From an uncultured Bacteroidales bacterium (GTDB lineage Bacteria > Bacteroidota > Bacteroidia > Bacteroidales > UBA932), in assembly GCA_902491795.1 (NCBI GenBank), contig CABUIX010000010.1:1-45806 (forward strand): a DNA stretch of 45,806 nt, in the 5' to 3' direction. This document shows positions 15,466 through 24,081 of the stretch, in pieces. How positions within the stretch are numbered: the stretch's first letter is position 1; each line of letters opens with the position of its first letter. The position numbers and the translations under genes were made by a program. The notes under the pieces were generated by a model. That model was not told where the DNA came from, did no database searches, and saw only the letters and a list, made by a program, of their open reading frames with translations.

Positions 15466-17169
15466 ATGGAAAAAAGGATCTTGGAGTGCGTCCCCAACTT
15501 CAGCGAGGGACGGGACAAGGAGAAAATACGTCAGATTGTCGAGGCCATCGAGGCTTCGGGAGGAGTGAAAGTGCTTGACGTGGACCCCGGCGAGGCCACA
15601 AACCGCACAGTGGTCACCTTCGTGGGAGAGCCGGAGGCGGTTGTCGAAGCGGCATTTGCCGGAATCAGGCGTGCAGCGGAGCTGATAGACATGCGCAGCC
15701 ACAAGGGAGCACACCCTCGGATGGGCGCGACCGACGTGCTGCCGCTTGTACCCGTGTCCGGAATCACCCTCGAGGAATGCGTTCCGCTGGCACGTGATCT
15801 CGCATGCAGGATATCCGACGAACTCCGCATCCCGACCTACTGCTACGAATCCGCAGCCTTCAGGCCCGAGCGTCGCAACCTTGCAGTCTGCAGGGCCGGC
15901 GAATACGAGGCACTTCCGGACAAACTCGCCCATGAGGACAGCGCTCCGGACTTCGGGACACGCCCGTACGACGAAGCCATCGCACGCACCGGAGCCACCG
16001 CTGTCGGAGCGCGCGATTTCCTTATTGCGGTGAACTTCAACCTCAACACCACCTCCACGCGCCGCGCCAACGCCATCGCCTTCGATGTCCGCGAAAAGGG
16101 CCGCCCGGTACGTGAGGGCAACCCGATAACGGGTCCCATAGTCAAGGATGCCGACGGCAACCCCGTCATGCGTCCCGGAACGCTCCCCGGCACCAAGGCC
16201 ATAGGCTGGTTCATAAAGGAATACGGAATCGCACAGGTTTCGATGAACATCACAGACATATCCCGCACCCCGCTGCACGTCGCGTTCGACGAAGTCTGCA
16301 GGAAGGCTGACGCGAGAGGAGTGCGCGTCACCGGCACCGAGATAGTCGGACTCGTCCCCAAAAGGGCACTTGTCGACGCCGGACGCTATTTCCTGCGCAA
16401 GCAGCACCGCTCCACCGGCATCTCCGAGGAGGAGACAATACGCATTGCCATAAAGTCCATGGGGCTCGACGACCTCAAGCCGTTCCGCCCCGAGGAAAAA
16501 GTGATAGAATACCTGGTCGAGGCCGGCAGCAGGAAGGACCTTCTCGTTGACATGACCTGCAGGGGTTTCGCCGAGGAGACTGCAAGCGAGTCCCCCGCCC
16601 CGGGAGGCGGTTCGGTTTCGGCCTACATGGGAGCGCTCGGCGCCGCGCTAGGGACCATGGTCGCCAATCTTTCTGCCCACAAGGCCGGATGGGATGACCG
16701 CTGGGAGGAGTTCTCCGACTGGGCCGACCGCGGACAGCGCCTGCTCACCGAGCTGCTGCACCTGGTCGATGAGGACACCGAAGCCTTCAACCGCATAATG
16801 GCGGTGTTCGCGATGCCCAAGGGCACCGACGAGGAGAAGGCTGCCCGGAGCGCAGCGCTGCAGGAAGCCACCCTATACGCAACCCAGGTTCCCCTCCGCA
16901 CCATGAAGGCGGCCCTCGGGGTGTTCCCCATCGTCAAGGCGATGGCCGAGCAGGGCAACCCCAACTCGGTATCCGATGCCGGAGTGGGAGCAATCGCAGC
17001 CCGCGCCGCAGTCCTCGGAGCCTACCTGAACGTAAAGATCAACGCCGCCGGGCTCAAGGACCGCCGGAAAGCCGAAGAACTGGTTGCAGAAGCCGAGGGC
17101 ATAGCCGCCGAAGCCGGAATGCTCGAGACCGAAGTGCTAGGCATTGCAGAACAGAAGATCAAGAAATAA
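15466..17169 (+). CDS. ftcD: Bifunctional glutamate formimidoyltransferase / formimidoyl-THF cyclodeaminase
   Basis: This 567-aa cytoplasmic enzyme performs the last steps of histidine breakdown: it moves the formimino group from formiminoglutamate to tetrahydrofolate, then releases ammonia to give methenyl-THF and glutamate. The transferase domain occupies about residues 1-300 (CVPNFSEGRD at the start; active-site His in SHKGAHPRMGATDVLPLVP near residue 80). The cyclodeaminase domain covers about 355-567 (APGGGSVSAYMGALGAALG, then LVDEDTEAFNRI with the catalytic Asp, then NPNSVSDAGVGA). Both domains are complete, as in the animal enzyme; many bacteria encode them separately. It leads the hut operon, 13 bases before hutU. 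Confidence 0.94.
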   Translation: MEKRILECVPNFSEGRDKEKIRQIVEAIEASGGVKVLDVDPGEATNRTVVTFVGEPEAVVEAAFAGIRRAAELIDMRSHKGAHPRMGATDVLPLVPVSGITLEECVPLARDLACRISDELRIPTYCYESAAFRPERRNLAVCRAGEYEALPDKLAHEDSAPDFGTRPYDEAIARTGATAVGARDFLIAVNFNLNTTSTRRANAIAFDVREKGRPVREGNPITGPIVKDADGNPVMRPGTLPGTKAIGWFIKEYGIAQVSMNITDISRTPLHVAFDEVCRKADARGVRVTGTEIVGLVPKRALVDAGRYFLRKQHRSTGISEEETIRIAIKSMGLDDLKPFRPEEKVIEYLVEAGSRKDLLVDMTCRGFAEETASESPAPGGGSVSAYMGALGAALGTMVANLSAHKAGWDDRWEEFSDWADRGQRLLTELLHLVDEDTEAFNRIMAVFAMPKGTDEEKAARSAALQEATLYATQVPLRTMKAALGVFPIVKAMAEQGNPNSVSDAGVGAIAARAAVLGAYLNVKINAAGLKDRRKAEELVAEAEGIAAEAGMLETEVLGIAEQKIKK

Positions 17170-17182
17170 AAGCCCCATACCT

Positions 17183-19204
17183 ATGACCCTATCCGAATTC
17201 CAGGCAGACATCCGTGCCGGCATCCCCGACACTCTGCCCGAGCCGAAACCCTACGACACCACAGTCAACCATGCGCCCAGGCGCAAGGACATCCTGACAC
17301 CGGCGCAGAAGGAGCTCGCGCTGCGCAATGCCCTGAGGTACTTTCCAGCGAAGCACCACGCTCTGCTTGCCGGCGAGTTCGCCGAAGAGCTCCGCAAATA
17401 CGGCCGCATCTACATGTACCGCCTGCGTCCAGACTACGACATGCACGCGAGGCCTATAGACGAATATCCGGCAAAATGCCGCCAGGCAGCCGCCATAATG
17501 CTGATGATCCAGAACAACCTCGACAAGGCGGTGGCCCAGCATCCCCACGAACTGATCACCTACGGAGGCAACGGGGCAGTGTTCCAGAACTGGGCGCAGT
17601 ACCGCCTCACGATGAAATATCTCTCGGAGATGACCGACAGCCAGACTCTCGTGATGTACTCCGGCCACCCGCTCGGCATCTTCCCCTCGCACCCCGACGC
17701 CCCGCGCGTCGTCGTGACAAACGGAATGGTGATTCCCAACTACTCCAAGCCCGATGACTGGGAAAGACTGAACGCACTCGGCGTCTCACAATACGGGCAG
17801 ATGACCGCAGGATCATACATGTACATAGGTCCGCAGGGCATCGTGCACGGAACGACAATCACCGTGCTCAACGCTGCCCGCAAGAGGTTCACCTCCGGCC
17901 GCACCTCCACCCGCGGCATGCTCTTCGTCTCCTCCGGACTCGGAGGCATGTCCGGTGCCCAGGCCAAGGCCGGCAACATCTCCGGAGTGGTATCGGTGAT
18001 AGCCGAGATCAACCCCAAGGCCGCCGCCAAGCGCCACGCGCAGGGATGGGTCGACGAGCTTCACGACTCACTCGACGAACTGATGAACCGCATCCGCAAG
18101 GCCACAGGCAGCGGAGAAGTGGTTTCGCTGGCTTACGTGGGAAATATAGTGGACCTTTGGGAAAGACTCGCCGACGAAGGCATTCATGTCGACCTCGGCT
18201 CCGACCAGACCTCGCTGCACAACCCCTGGTCAGGAGGCTACTACCCTGCCGGACTCAGCTATGAGGAATCCAACAGGATGATGTCGGAAAACCCCTCCCT
18301 GTTCCGTGAGAAGGTGCAGGAGTCGCTGCGCAGGCAGGTGGCTGCAATCAACCGCCAGACGGCTGCGGGAATGTACTTCTTCGACTACGGCAACGCCTTC
18401 CTTCTCGAAGCTTCGCGCGCCGGGGCTGACGTGATGAAGGCCGACGGCAGCTTCCGCTATCCTTCATACGTGCAGGACATCATGGGGCCGATGTTCTTCG
18501 ACTACGGCTTCGGTCCGTTCCGCTGGGTATGCACTTCCGGCAAGGCTGAAGATCTCGAGACCACCGACCGTCTCGCTGCAGAAGTGCTCGAGGAAATGTG
18601 CAAAGACGCTCCCGCCTCGATCCGCGGACAGCTGGAGGACAATCTCCACTGGATACGCGAAGCCGGGCGCAACCATCTCGTCGTCGGTTCCCAGGCACGC
18701 ATACTCTACGCCGACTGCGAGGCCCGCACCAGAATCGCTCTCGAATTCAACAAGGCCATAGCCGACGGCCGCATTTCGGCCCCGGTGGTGCTCGGACGTG
18801 ACCATCACGACGTCTCCGGCACCGACTCGCCCTACCGCGAGACCTCCAACATCTACGACGGCTCCAACCTCACGGCCGACATGGCGGTGCAGAACGTCAT
18901 AGGCGACTCGTTCCGCGGAGCCACATGGGTATCTCTCCACAACGGAGGAGGCGTAGGCTGGGGTGAGGTCATCAACGGAGGCTTCGGCATGGTGATCGAC
19001 GGCTCCAAAGACTCCGGGCGCCACATCCGCGAGATGCTGTTCTGGGACGTCAACAACGGCATCGCCCGCCGCAGCTGGGCCCGCAACGAAGGGGCCGAAG
19101 AGGCAATCCGCCGCGAGATGGAGCGCACGCCCCAGCTCAAGGTCACGCTCCCCAACCACGCCGACGACGAGATCATACGCAAGGCACTGGAAGAAAAACA
19201 ATAA
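17183..19204 (+). CDS. hutU: Urocanate hydratase (long form)
   Basis: This 673-aa enzyme adds water to urocanate to give imidazolonepropionate, using tightly bound NAD+. Signature blocks include NGAVFQNWAQYRLTMKYL near residue 130, SGLGGMSGAQAKA near 250 (NAD-binding), and GPFRWVCTSG near 448 with the conserved Cys, then SLHNGGGVGWGEVINGGFG near 585. The length fits the long urocanase class found in Bacteroidota and animals, rather than the roughly 550-aa proteobacterial form. I start it at 17183 because the ATG precedes the conserved N-terminal region and the upstream in-frame extension would overlap ftcD. It lies second in the operon, 43 bases before hutH. Confidence 0.94.
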   Translation: MTLSEFQADIRAGIPDTLPEPKPYDTTVNHAPRRKDILTPAQKELALRNALRYFPAKHHALLAGEFAEELRKYGRIYMYRLRPDYDMHARPIDEYPAKCRQAAAIMLMIQNNLDKAVAQHPHELITYGGNGAVFQNWAQYRLTMKYLSEMTDSQTLVMYSGHPLGIFPSHPDAPRVVVTNGMVIPNYSKPDDWERLNALGVSQYGQMTAGSYMYIGPQGIVHGTTITVLNAARKRFTSGRTSTRGMLFVSSGLGGMSGAQAKAGNISGVVSVIAEINPKAAAKRHAQGWVDELHDSLDELMNRIRKATGSGEVVSLAYVGNIVDLWERLADEGIHVDLGSDQTSLHNPWSGGYYPAGLSYEESNRMMSENPSLFREKVQESLRRQVAAINRQTAAGMYFFDYGNAFLLEASRAGADVMKADGSFRYPSYVQDIMGPMFFDYGFGPFRWVCTSGKAEDLETTDRLAAEVLEEMCKDAPASIRGQLEDNLHWIREAGRNHLVVGSQARILYADCEARTRIALEFNKAIADGRISAPVVLGRDHHDVSGTDSPYRETSNIYDGSNLTADMAVQNVIGDSFRGATWVSLHNGGGVGWGEVINGGFGMVIDGSKDSGRHIREMLFWDVNNGIARRSWARNEGAEEAIRREMERTPQLKVTLPNHADDEIIRKALEEKQ

Positions 19205-19247
19205 ACCAACCACACAAGCTATTTCGAAAACTCACCACATACAGGAC

Positions 19248-20729
19248 ATGGAACACCACCATATTTCGTCCGGACGCCTGACGATTGCCAGGCTGAAGGA
19301 AATTCTCGACAGCAGGAAACCGGTCGCCCTGAGCGAAGAAGTGCGCCACAGGATAGTGCGCTGCCGCAAGTATCTCGACCGCAAGATCCAGAATTCGGAG
19401 CAGCCCATCTACGGCATCACCACCGGTTTCGGCTCCCTTTGCGACATCTCCGTCGGCAGCGATGATCTCGCCAAACTCCAGCGCAACCTCGTAATGTCGC
19501 ACTCCTGCGGCACCGGCGAGCAGGTTCCCGCAGAAATCGTGCGGCTGATGCTGCTTCTCAAGATACGCTCACTCTCATACGGCTACTCGGGCGTCCAGCT
19601 CCAGACCGTGGAGCGTCTTGTCGACTTCTACAACCACGACATTCTTCCCGTGGTCTACCAGCAGGGATCGCTCGGTGCATCCGGAGACCTTGCACCTCTG
19701 GCCCACTTGAGCCTGCCGTTGCTGGGACTTGGAGAAGTGGAATACGGCGGCCGCAGGCGTCCCTCGGCAGAAGTGCTCGCTGAATTCGGATGGAAACCAC
19801 TCGAGCTGCAGTCAAAGGAAGGGCTCGCCCTTCTCAACGGCACGCAGTTCATGAGCGCCTACGGAGTATGGTCGATCATGGCGGCACGACGCCTCAGCGA
19901 CTGGGCAGACCGCATCGGAGCACTCTCGCTCGATGCATTCGACGGACGCATCGAACCGTTCTTCGACGAGGTGCACCAGATCCGCGCACACCGCGGACAG
20001 CTGGCGACGGCCCGCGCCGTACGCAGTCTCCTTGAGGGCAGCGAACTGTCAAGCCGCCCCAAGAAGCACGTCCAGGATCCCTATTCCTTCCGCTGCATGC
20101 CTCAGGTGCACGGCGCCACCAAGGACACGATCGACTACGTGGAAAGCGTCCTGGAGACCGAAATCAACTCCCCCACCGACAACCCCACGATCTTCCCAGA
20201 GGAAGACATGATCATATCCGCAGGAAACTTCCACGGTCAGCCTATAGCTCTCGCTATGGACTTCCTGGCAATAGCGCTAGCCAAACTCGGCAACATCTCC
20301 GAACGCAGGATATACCAGCTGATCTCCGGATCACGCGGGCTGCCGCATTTTCTCGTTGCGAACCCCGGGCTCAACAGCGGCTTCATGATTCCGCAATACA
20401 CTGCAGCTTCGATAGTGAGCCAGACCAAGGGACTGTGCACACCCGCCTCGGTCGACTCCATTCCCTCTTCGCAGGGACAGGAAGATCACGTGAGCATGGG
20501 AGCAAATGCAGCCACGAAACTCTACAGGGTGGTGCTCAACACTGAGCGCGTGCTGGCAATTGAACTTTTCAATGCAGCCCAGGCGCTGGAATTCCGCCGT
20601 CCTGCACGCACGTCTCCGGCGCTTGAGGAACTGGTCGCCGAGTTCCGCAAAAAGGTACCGTTCATCGACAACGACACCGTCATGTATCCTCACATCGAGG
20701 CTGCGGTGCAATTCCTTCATGAGCGATGA
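19248..20729 (+). CDS. hutH: Histidine ammonia-lyase
   Basis: This 493-aa enzyme removes ammonia from L-histidine to give urocanate, the first step of the pathway. The self-forming MIO cofactor motif is intact: GSLGASGDLAPLAHLSLPLL near residue 140, with the Ala-Ser-Gly triad. Other family blocks are PIYGITTGFGSL near residue 50, NGTQFMSAYGVWS, QDPYSFRCMPQVHGA, and SSQGQEDHVSMGANAA near 410. The size is normal. Its stop codon overlaps the start of hutI in an ATGA arrangement, which points to translational coupling. It is third in the operon although it acts first in the pathway. Confidence 0.95.
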   Translation: MEHHHISSGRLTIARLKEILDSRKPVALSEEVRHRIVRCRKYLDRKIQNSEQPIYGITTGFGSLCDISVGSDDLAKLQRNLVMSHSCGTGEQVPAEIVRLMLLLKIRSLSYGYSGVQLQTVERLVDFYNHDILPVVYQQGSLGASGDLAPLAHLSLPLLGLGEVEYGGRRRPSAEVLAEFGWKPLELQSKEGLALLNGTQFMSAYGVWSIMAARRLSDWADRIGALSLDAFDGRIEPFFDEVHQIRAHRGQLATARAVRSLLEGSELSSRPKKHVQDPYSFRCMPQVHGATKDTIDYVESVLETEINSPTDNPTIFPEEDMIISAGNFHGQPIALAMDFLAIALAKLGNISERRIYQLISGSRGLPHFLVANPGLNSGFMIPQYTAASIVSQTKGLCTPASVDSIPSSQGQEDHVSMGANAATKLYRVVLNTERVLAIELFNAAQALEFRRPARTSPALEELVAEFRKKVPFIDNDTVMYPHIEAAVQFLHER

Positions 20730-21988
20730 GAACCCTGATTGACAACATCGGCTGCATCACCGGCATCGAAAGGAAAGGGCACCTGCGTATCTGCGGAGCC
20801 GAAATGGACAGGATGGAGACTCTCGATGATGCCTGGCTGCTGGTCGAAGACAGCCGGATAGAGGCATTCGGCGCGCGTTCGGAAGGCATTCCGGAAAATG
20901 TCGACCGCCGCATTGACGCCGGAGGCGGGATGCTCTTCCCCTCGTTCTGCGATTCGCACACCCACCTGGTATATGCAGGGAGCCGCGAGCAGGAGTTTCT
21001 CGACAAGATCAACGGACTATCCTACGAGGAGATTGCCCACCGCGGCGGTGGCATCCTGAACTCTGCGGACCGGCTCCACGAGGCTTCAGAAGACGAACTC
21101 TACGCCAGCGCGATGGAACGTGTGCGGGAGATTGCCGCCATGGGCACAGGATGCGTGGAGATCAAGAGCGGCTACGGCCTCTCCACCGAAGACGAGCTCA
21201 AGATGCTTCGCGTCATACGGAGAATTCGGGAAACCGTTCCGCTCGAAGTGCGGGCAACCTTCCTCGGAGCACATGCGGTGGCGCGCTCCTACCGCGGCAG
21301 ACAGGAGGAATATGTCGATCTGGTGTGCCGCGAAATGCTGCCTGCAGTCGCACGCGAAGGTCTGGCCGATTTCGTTGACGTGTTCTGCGACGAAGGTTTC
21401 TTCACGGTACCACAGACGGAACGCATCCTGCGGGAGGCTGCCAGGTTCGGCCTGCGCCCGAAGATACACGCCAACGAACTTGCAGTCTCAGGAGGAGTAC
21501 AGGCCGGGGTGCACTGCGGAGCACTCTCGGTCGACCATCTAGAAAGGAGCGGAGCCGAAGAGATCGAGGCCCTCAAGGGTACCGGCACCATGCCTACCCT
21601 GCTTCCCGGAGCGGCATTCTTCCTCGGAATGAGCAATCCTCCGGCCCGGGAGATGATACGCTCCGGACTCGGGGTTGCTCTCGCTTCGGACTACAACCCG
21701 GGATCCTCACCGTCGGGCAACATGCGCATGGTAGCCTCCCTGGCCTCGATACGCCTCAGGATGACACCGCGCGAGGCCTTGTGTGCCGCGACTATCAACG
21801 GGGCATACGCAATGGGACTGAGCGGAGAGTTCGGCTCGATCACCGCAGGCAAGACAGCCAACTTCTTCCTCACCAGACCGATGCCATCGGTCGAGTTCTT
21901 CACCTATGCCTACCAGACACCGCTGATAGAAAAGGTCTATTTGCGCGGCATGGAGTACGATGCGGGGCTGAATATCGTCATGTCGTAG
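20726..21988 (+). CDS. hutI: Imidazolonepropionase
   Basis: This 420-aa metal-dependent amidohydrolase opens the ring of imidazolonepropionate to give formiminoglutamate, the substrate of FtcD. The metal site begins with FCDSHTHLVYAGSREQEF near residue 73 (HxH). The blocks GCVEIKSGYGLSTEDELKMLRV, ATFLGAHAV, KIHANELA and the late Asp in LASDYNPGSSPSGNM complete the family pattern. The start overlaps the hutH stop by four bases. Its last 52 bases overlap the end of the convergent GH35 gene, so there is no room for a terminator between them. With ftcD, hutU and hutH it completes the route from histidine to glutamate with folate as one-carbon acceptor; no hutG is needed. Confidence 0.94.
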   Translation: MRTLIDNIGCITGIERKGHLRICGAEMDRMETLDDAWLLVEDSRIEAFGARSEGIPENVDRRIDAGGGMLFPSFCDSHTHLVYAGSREQEFLDKINGLSYEEIAHRGGGILNSADRLHEASEDELYASAMERVREIAAMGTGCVEIKSGYGLSTEDELKMLRVIRRIRETVPLEVRATFLGAHAVARSYRGRQEEYVDLVCREMLPAVAREGLADFVDVFCDEGFFTVPQTERILREAARFGLRPKIHANELAVSGGVQAGVHCGALSVDHLERSGAEEIEALKGTGTMPTLLPGAAFFLGMSNPPAREMIRSGLGVALASDYNPGSSPSGNMRMVASLASIRLRMTPREALCAATINGAYAMGLSGEFGSITAGKTANFFLTRPMPSVEFFTYAYQTPLIEKVYLRGMEYDAGLNIVMS

Positions 21989-24009
21989 ACTTCTTCTCCG
22001 GGCTCACCGGCCTTGGCCTCCCTGGGGAAATACACCGGCATATTCTCCTGCATGGGCAGGATGCGCAGTTCAAGCCTGGTGCACTCTTCCGGGAGCCGCC
22101 ACAGTCCGAGCAGGAATGGACGGCCGTTGTAGAAATTGTCGGCAACCAGCTTGCCGTCGGCATACAGGCGGGCCACGTCACCGCGGTACCCGATCTGCAG
22201 GATGCGTCCGTCACGCGACGCGGCATCCGGCAGTTCAATCGAGTATACGGCAGCATCAGCGAAATCGGAATCCGAAGGCTGTTCCGCCACATTCTGCGCC
22301 CCCATCCTGATCTGGCGAGGCTTCCCTGCCTCACTGAGCTTTGTCCATACGGCAGGAACGGCGGGTTCCGCAGGTTTCTCCTCCGTAAGGAAAAGCTTTC
22401 CCGCGGTCTCCGAATCGAGCAGGTATATGTTTCCGTAGACCGGCTTTCCGGTTCCGCCCGGCTTGAGGTTGCGCAGAGTCTTGCCGTCGACGCAAATCTC
22501 GGTCGGTATCCCTTCTATCTGCTCGAGATAGATCTTGCCGTCGCGTCTGGCGACAATCTGCGCCGTGGCATAGGTGATTCCCCCGATATTCACCGGGAAA
22601 ATGCAGGATGTACCGGCAGGGATGGTCATGGGCCTGCGGGGGAACCTGACTCCGCAAACGTCGAACTGCACTCCCTTCTTGTCAGACAGGTTCTGCAGCC
22701 TCTCATAGTTGTTCACGAACACGAATGCGCTGTCGCCGAGCGAGCGGTAAGACCACCTCAGGCCGGAATCGTCGCCTTTCGGAAGATTCTGCGGACAGGG
22801 GAAGACAGGGTCCATCGGGGCCAGCGTCTCACCGAAATCGTGCATGAACAGGTGCAGCTTGCGCAGCATGAAGTAGTGCGGATAGAGCTGCCCGTACTCT
22901 CCGATCGGGGCGTAGTATTCATATGACTTCACGGGAAGGTCGTTGTGGTTGGTGGCAACGGTGTTCTGGCTCTCGTTGAGATACGAGAACTTTCCCTCGG
23001 GGTTCGTGCCTCCGTGGTACATGTAGTATCCGAGCAGGTTGCTGCCGCTTCCGAGCTTCACGACAGCCATCGCATAGGCATCCTCGGGGTAAACGTACAC
23101 CCTCCTGTGGTAAGAGGGAATCATGCCTCCTCCGAGTTCACAGGTGAAGTACGGATAATCCTCGTCACCCTTGCCGTCACTTTCGGTCTGCTTGCCGAAC
23201 TGGTCGGTGGCTATTGCCGTGGAGCTCCTGAAAGCCTTGAAGTTGAACGCCTTGTAGTAGTCGCCGGCCGTCTCCTCTATGGAGCGGTCCCAGAAGCCGT
23301 CGGCATAGTCGCCGAACAGCGGCAGCATCTCCCCGAACGGGACGGGCGTCGTGAGTTCCGGCCAGCCGGTGCGGGTATAGAAAGGCAGGTCGAAGCCAAT
23401 CGAGAGGGCAAGCTCCTTCAGGGCCATCAGGTATGCTCCGTTGCGCTGCTCGTTGTCGAACTGCACGGCAATGACCGGTCCTCCGTCCTTCCACTGCATG
23501 CCGATTATCTGCGAATATATCTGCCGGTAAAACGCTCCGGTATATGACATGAATTCCTCGTTGTCGTCGCGTGTCCTGCACCCCTTCGAGAAGACCCAGT
23601 CCGGGATGCCGCCGCAGCGGGCCTCACCGTGGCAATACGGTCCTATGCGGAGCACGACCGGCATTCCCTCGTCCCTGCATATCTCCAGAAAACGCCGAAG
23701 GTCACGCTGTCCGCTCCAGTCGAACACACCATCCTGCTCCTCGACATGGTTCCAGAACACATAGTTGGCGATCATCGTGACGCCTCCGTCCTTCATCTTG
23801 CGCACTTCGGCCTCCCATTCATCGGCAGGAATCCTGGAATAATGCACCTCCCCCATCACGGGGACGACGCGCTTTCCGTCCACAATAAGGCTGCGCGAAT
23901 CCCACTTCACTTCAGGAACCTTCGGCGCGGCATCGGTTTTTGCGGGCAGAGGTGCCGCCATGAGCGACACCGATGCCAGAAGCATGCAAATTCTTCGTTC
24001 GAGTTTCAT
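21937..24009 (-). CDS. GH35-family beta-galactosidase
   Basis: This 690-aa exported enzyme has a signal peptide (MKLERRICMLLASVSLMAAPLPA) and a GH35 catalytic barrel. Characteristic blocks are VMGEVHYSRIPADEWEAEV near residue 50, ANYVFWNHVEEQDGVFDW, LRIGPYCHGEARCGGIPDW, and YMYHGGTNPEGKFS. The acid/base Glu is expected in AVQFDNEQ and the nucleophile in FTCELGGGM; the latter differs from the common EFWxGWFD-type strand, so this belongs to a divergent GH35 branch and the galactoside linkage is uncertain. The start at 24009 was chosen because GAAGGA lies at ribosome-binding distance. The gene follows the GH78 gene in the same direction, and its start region lies inside a long inverted repeat (24012-24077). 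Confidence 0.87.
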   Translation of the reverse strand: MKLERRICMLLASVSLMAAPLPAKTDAAPKVPEVKWDSRSLIVDGKRVVPVMGEVHYSRIPADEWEAEVRKMKDGGVTMIANYVFWNHVEEQDGVFDWSGQRDLRRFLEICRDEGMPVVLRIGPYCHGEARCGGIPDWVFSKGCRTRDDNEEFMSYTGAFYRQIYSQIIGMQWKDGGPVIAVQFDNEQRNGAYLMALKELALSIGFDLPFYTRTGWPELTTPVPFGEMLPLFGDYADGFWDRSIEETAGDYYKAFNFKAFRSSTAIATDQFGKQTESDGKGDEDYPYFTCELGGGMIPSYHRRVYVYPEDAYAMAVVKLGSGSNLLGYYMYHGGTNPEGKFSYLNESQNTVATNHNDLPVKSYEYYAPIGEYGQLYPHYFMLRKLHLFMHDFGETLAPMDPVFPCPQNLPKGDDSGLRWSYRSLGDSAFVFVNNYERLQNLSDKKGVQFDVCGVRFPRRPMTIPAGTSCIFPVNIGGITYATAQIVARRDGKIYLEQIEGIPTEICVDGKTLRNLKPGGTGKPVYGNIYLLDSETAGKLFLTEEKPAEPAVPAVWTKLSEAGKPRQIRMGAQNVAEQPSDSDFADAAVYSIELPDAASRDGRILQIGYRGDVARLYADGKLVADNFYNGRPFLLGLWRLPEECTRLELRILPMQENMPVYFPREAKAGEPGEEVYDMTIFSPASYSMPRK

Positions 24010-24011
24010 GT

Positions 24012-24077
24012 TGCTGTCCTTCATTTTGATTGTCGTGAAATATACGAAAAATTTCGACACCTGAATGAAGGACAGCA
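24012..24077 (-). repeat. Long inverted repeat enclosing the GH35 leader and ribosome binding site
   Basis: A perfect 14-base inverted repeat pairs TGCTGTCCTTCATT (24012-24025) with AATGAAGGACAGCA (24064-24077). Inside it, TGTCG (24031-24035) can pair with CGACA (24055-24059). The arm next to the GH35 gene contains its ribosome binding site GAAGGA, two bases before the ATG at 24009. In a transcript reading through from the GH78 gene this hairpin would hide the site. Confidence 0.7.
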
Positions 24078-24081
24078 GGCA

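Noticed and set aside
15403..16407. Long minus-strand open frame opposite ftcD
   Set aside because: It is a shadow of ftcD in GC-rich DNA; its protein is low-complexity with no domain pattern, and ftcD is certain.
18464..19213. Long minus-strand open frame opposite hutU
   Set aside because: Shadow frame of a certain gene, with no start context or recognised motif.
22945..23547. Plus-strand open frame inside the GH35 gene
   Set aside because: It is the complement of a conserved catalytic domain and has no family signature.
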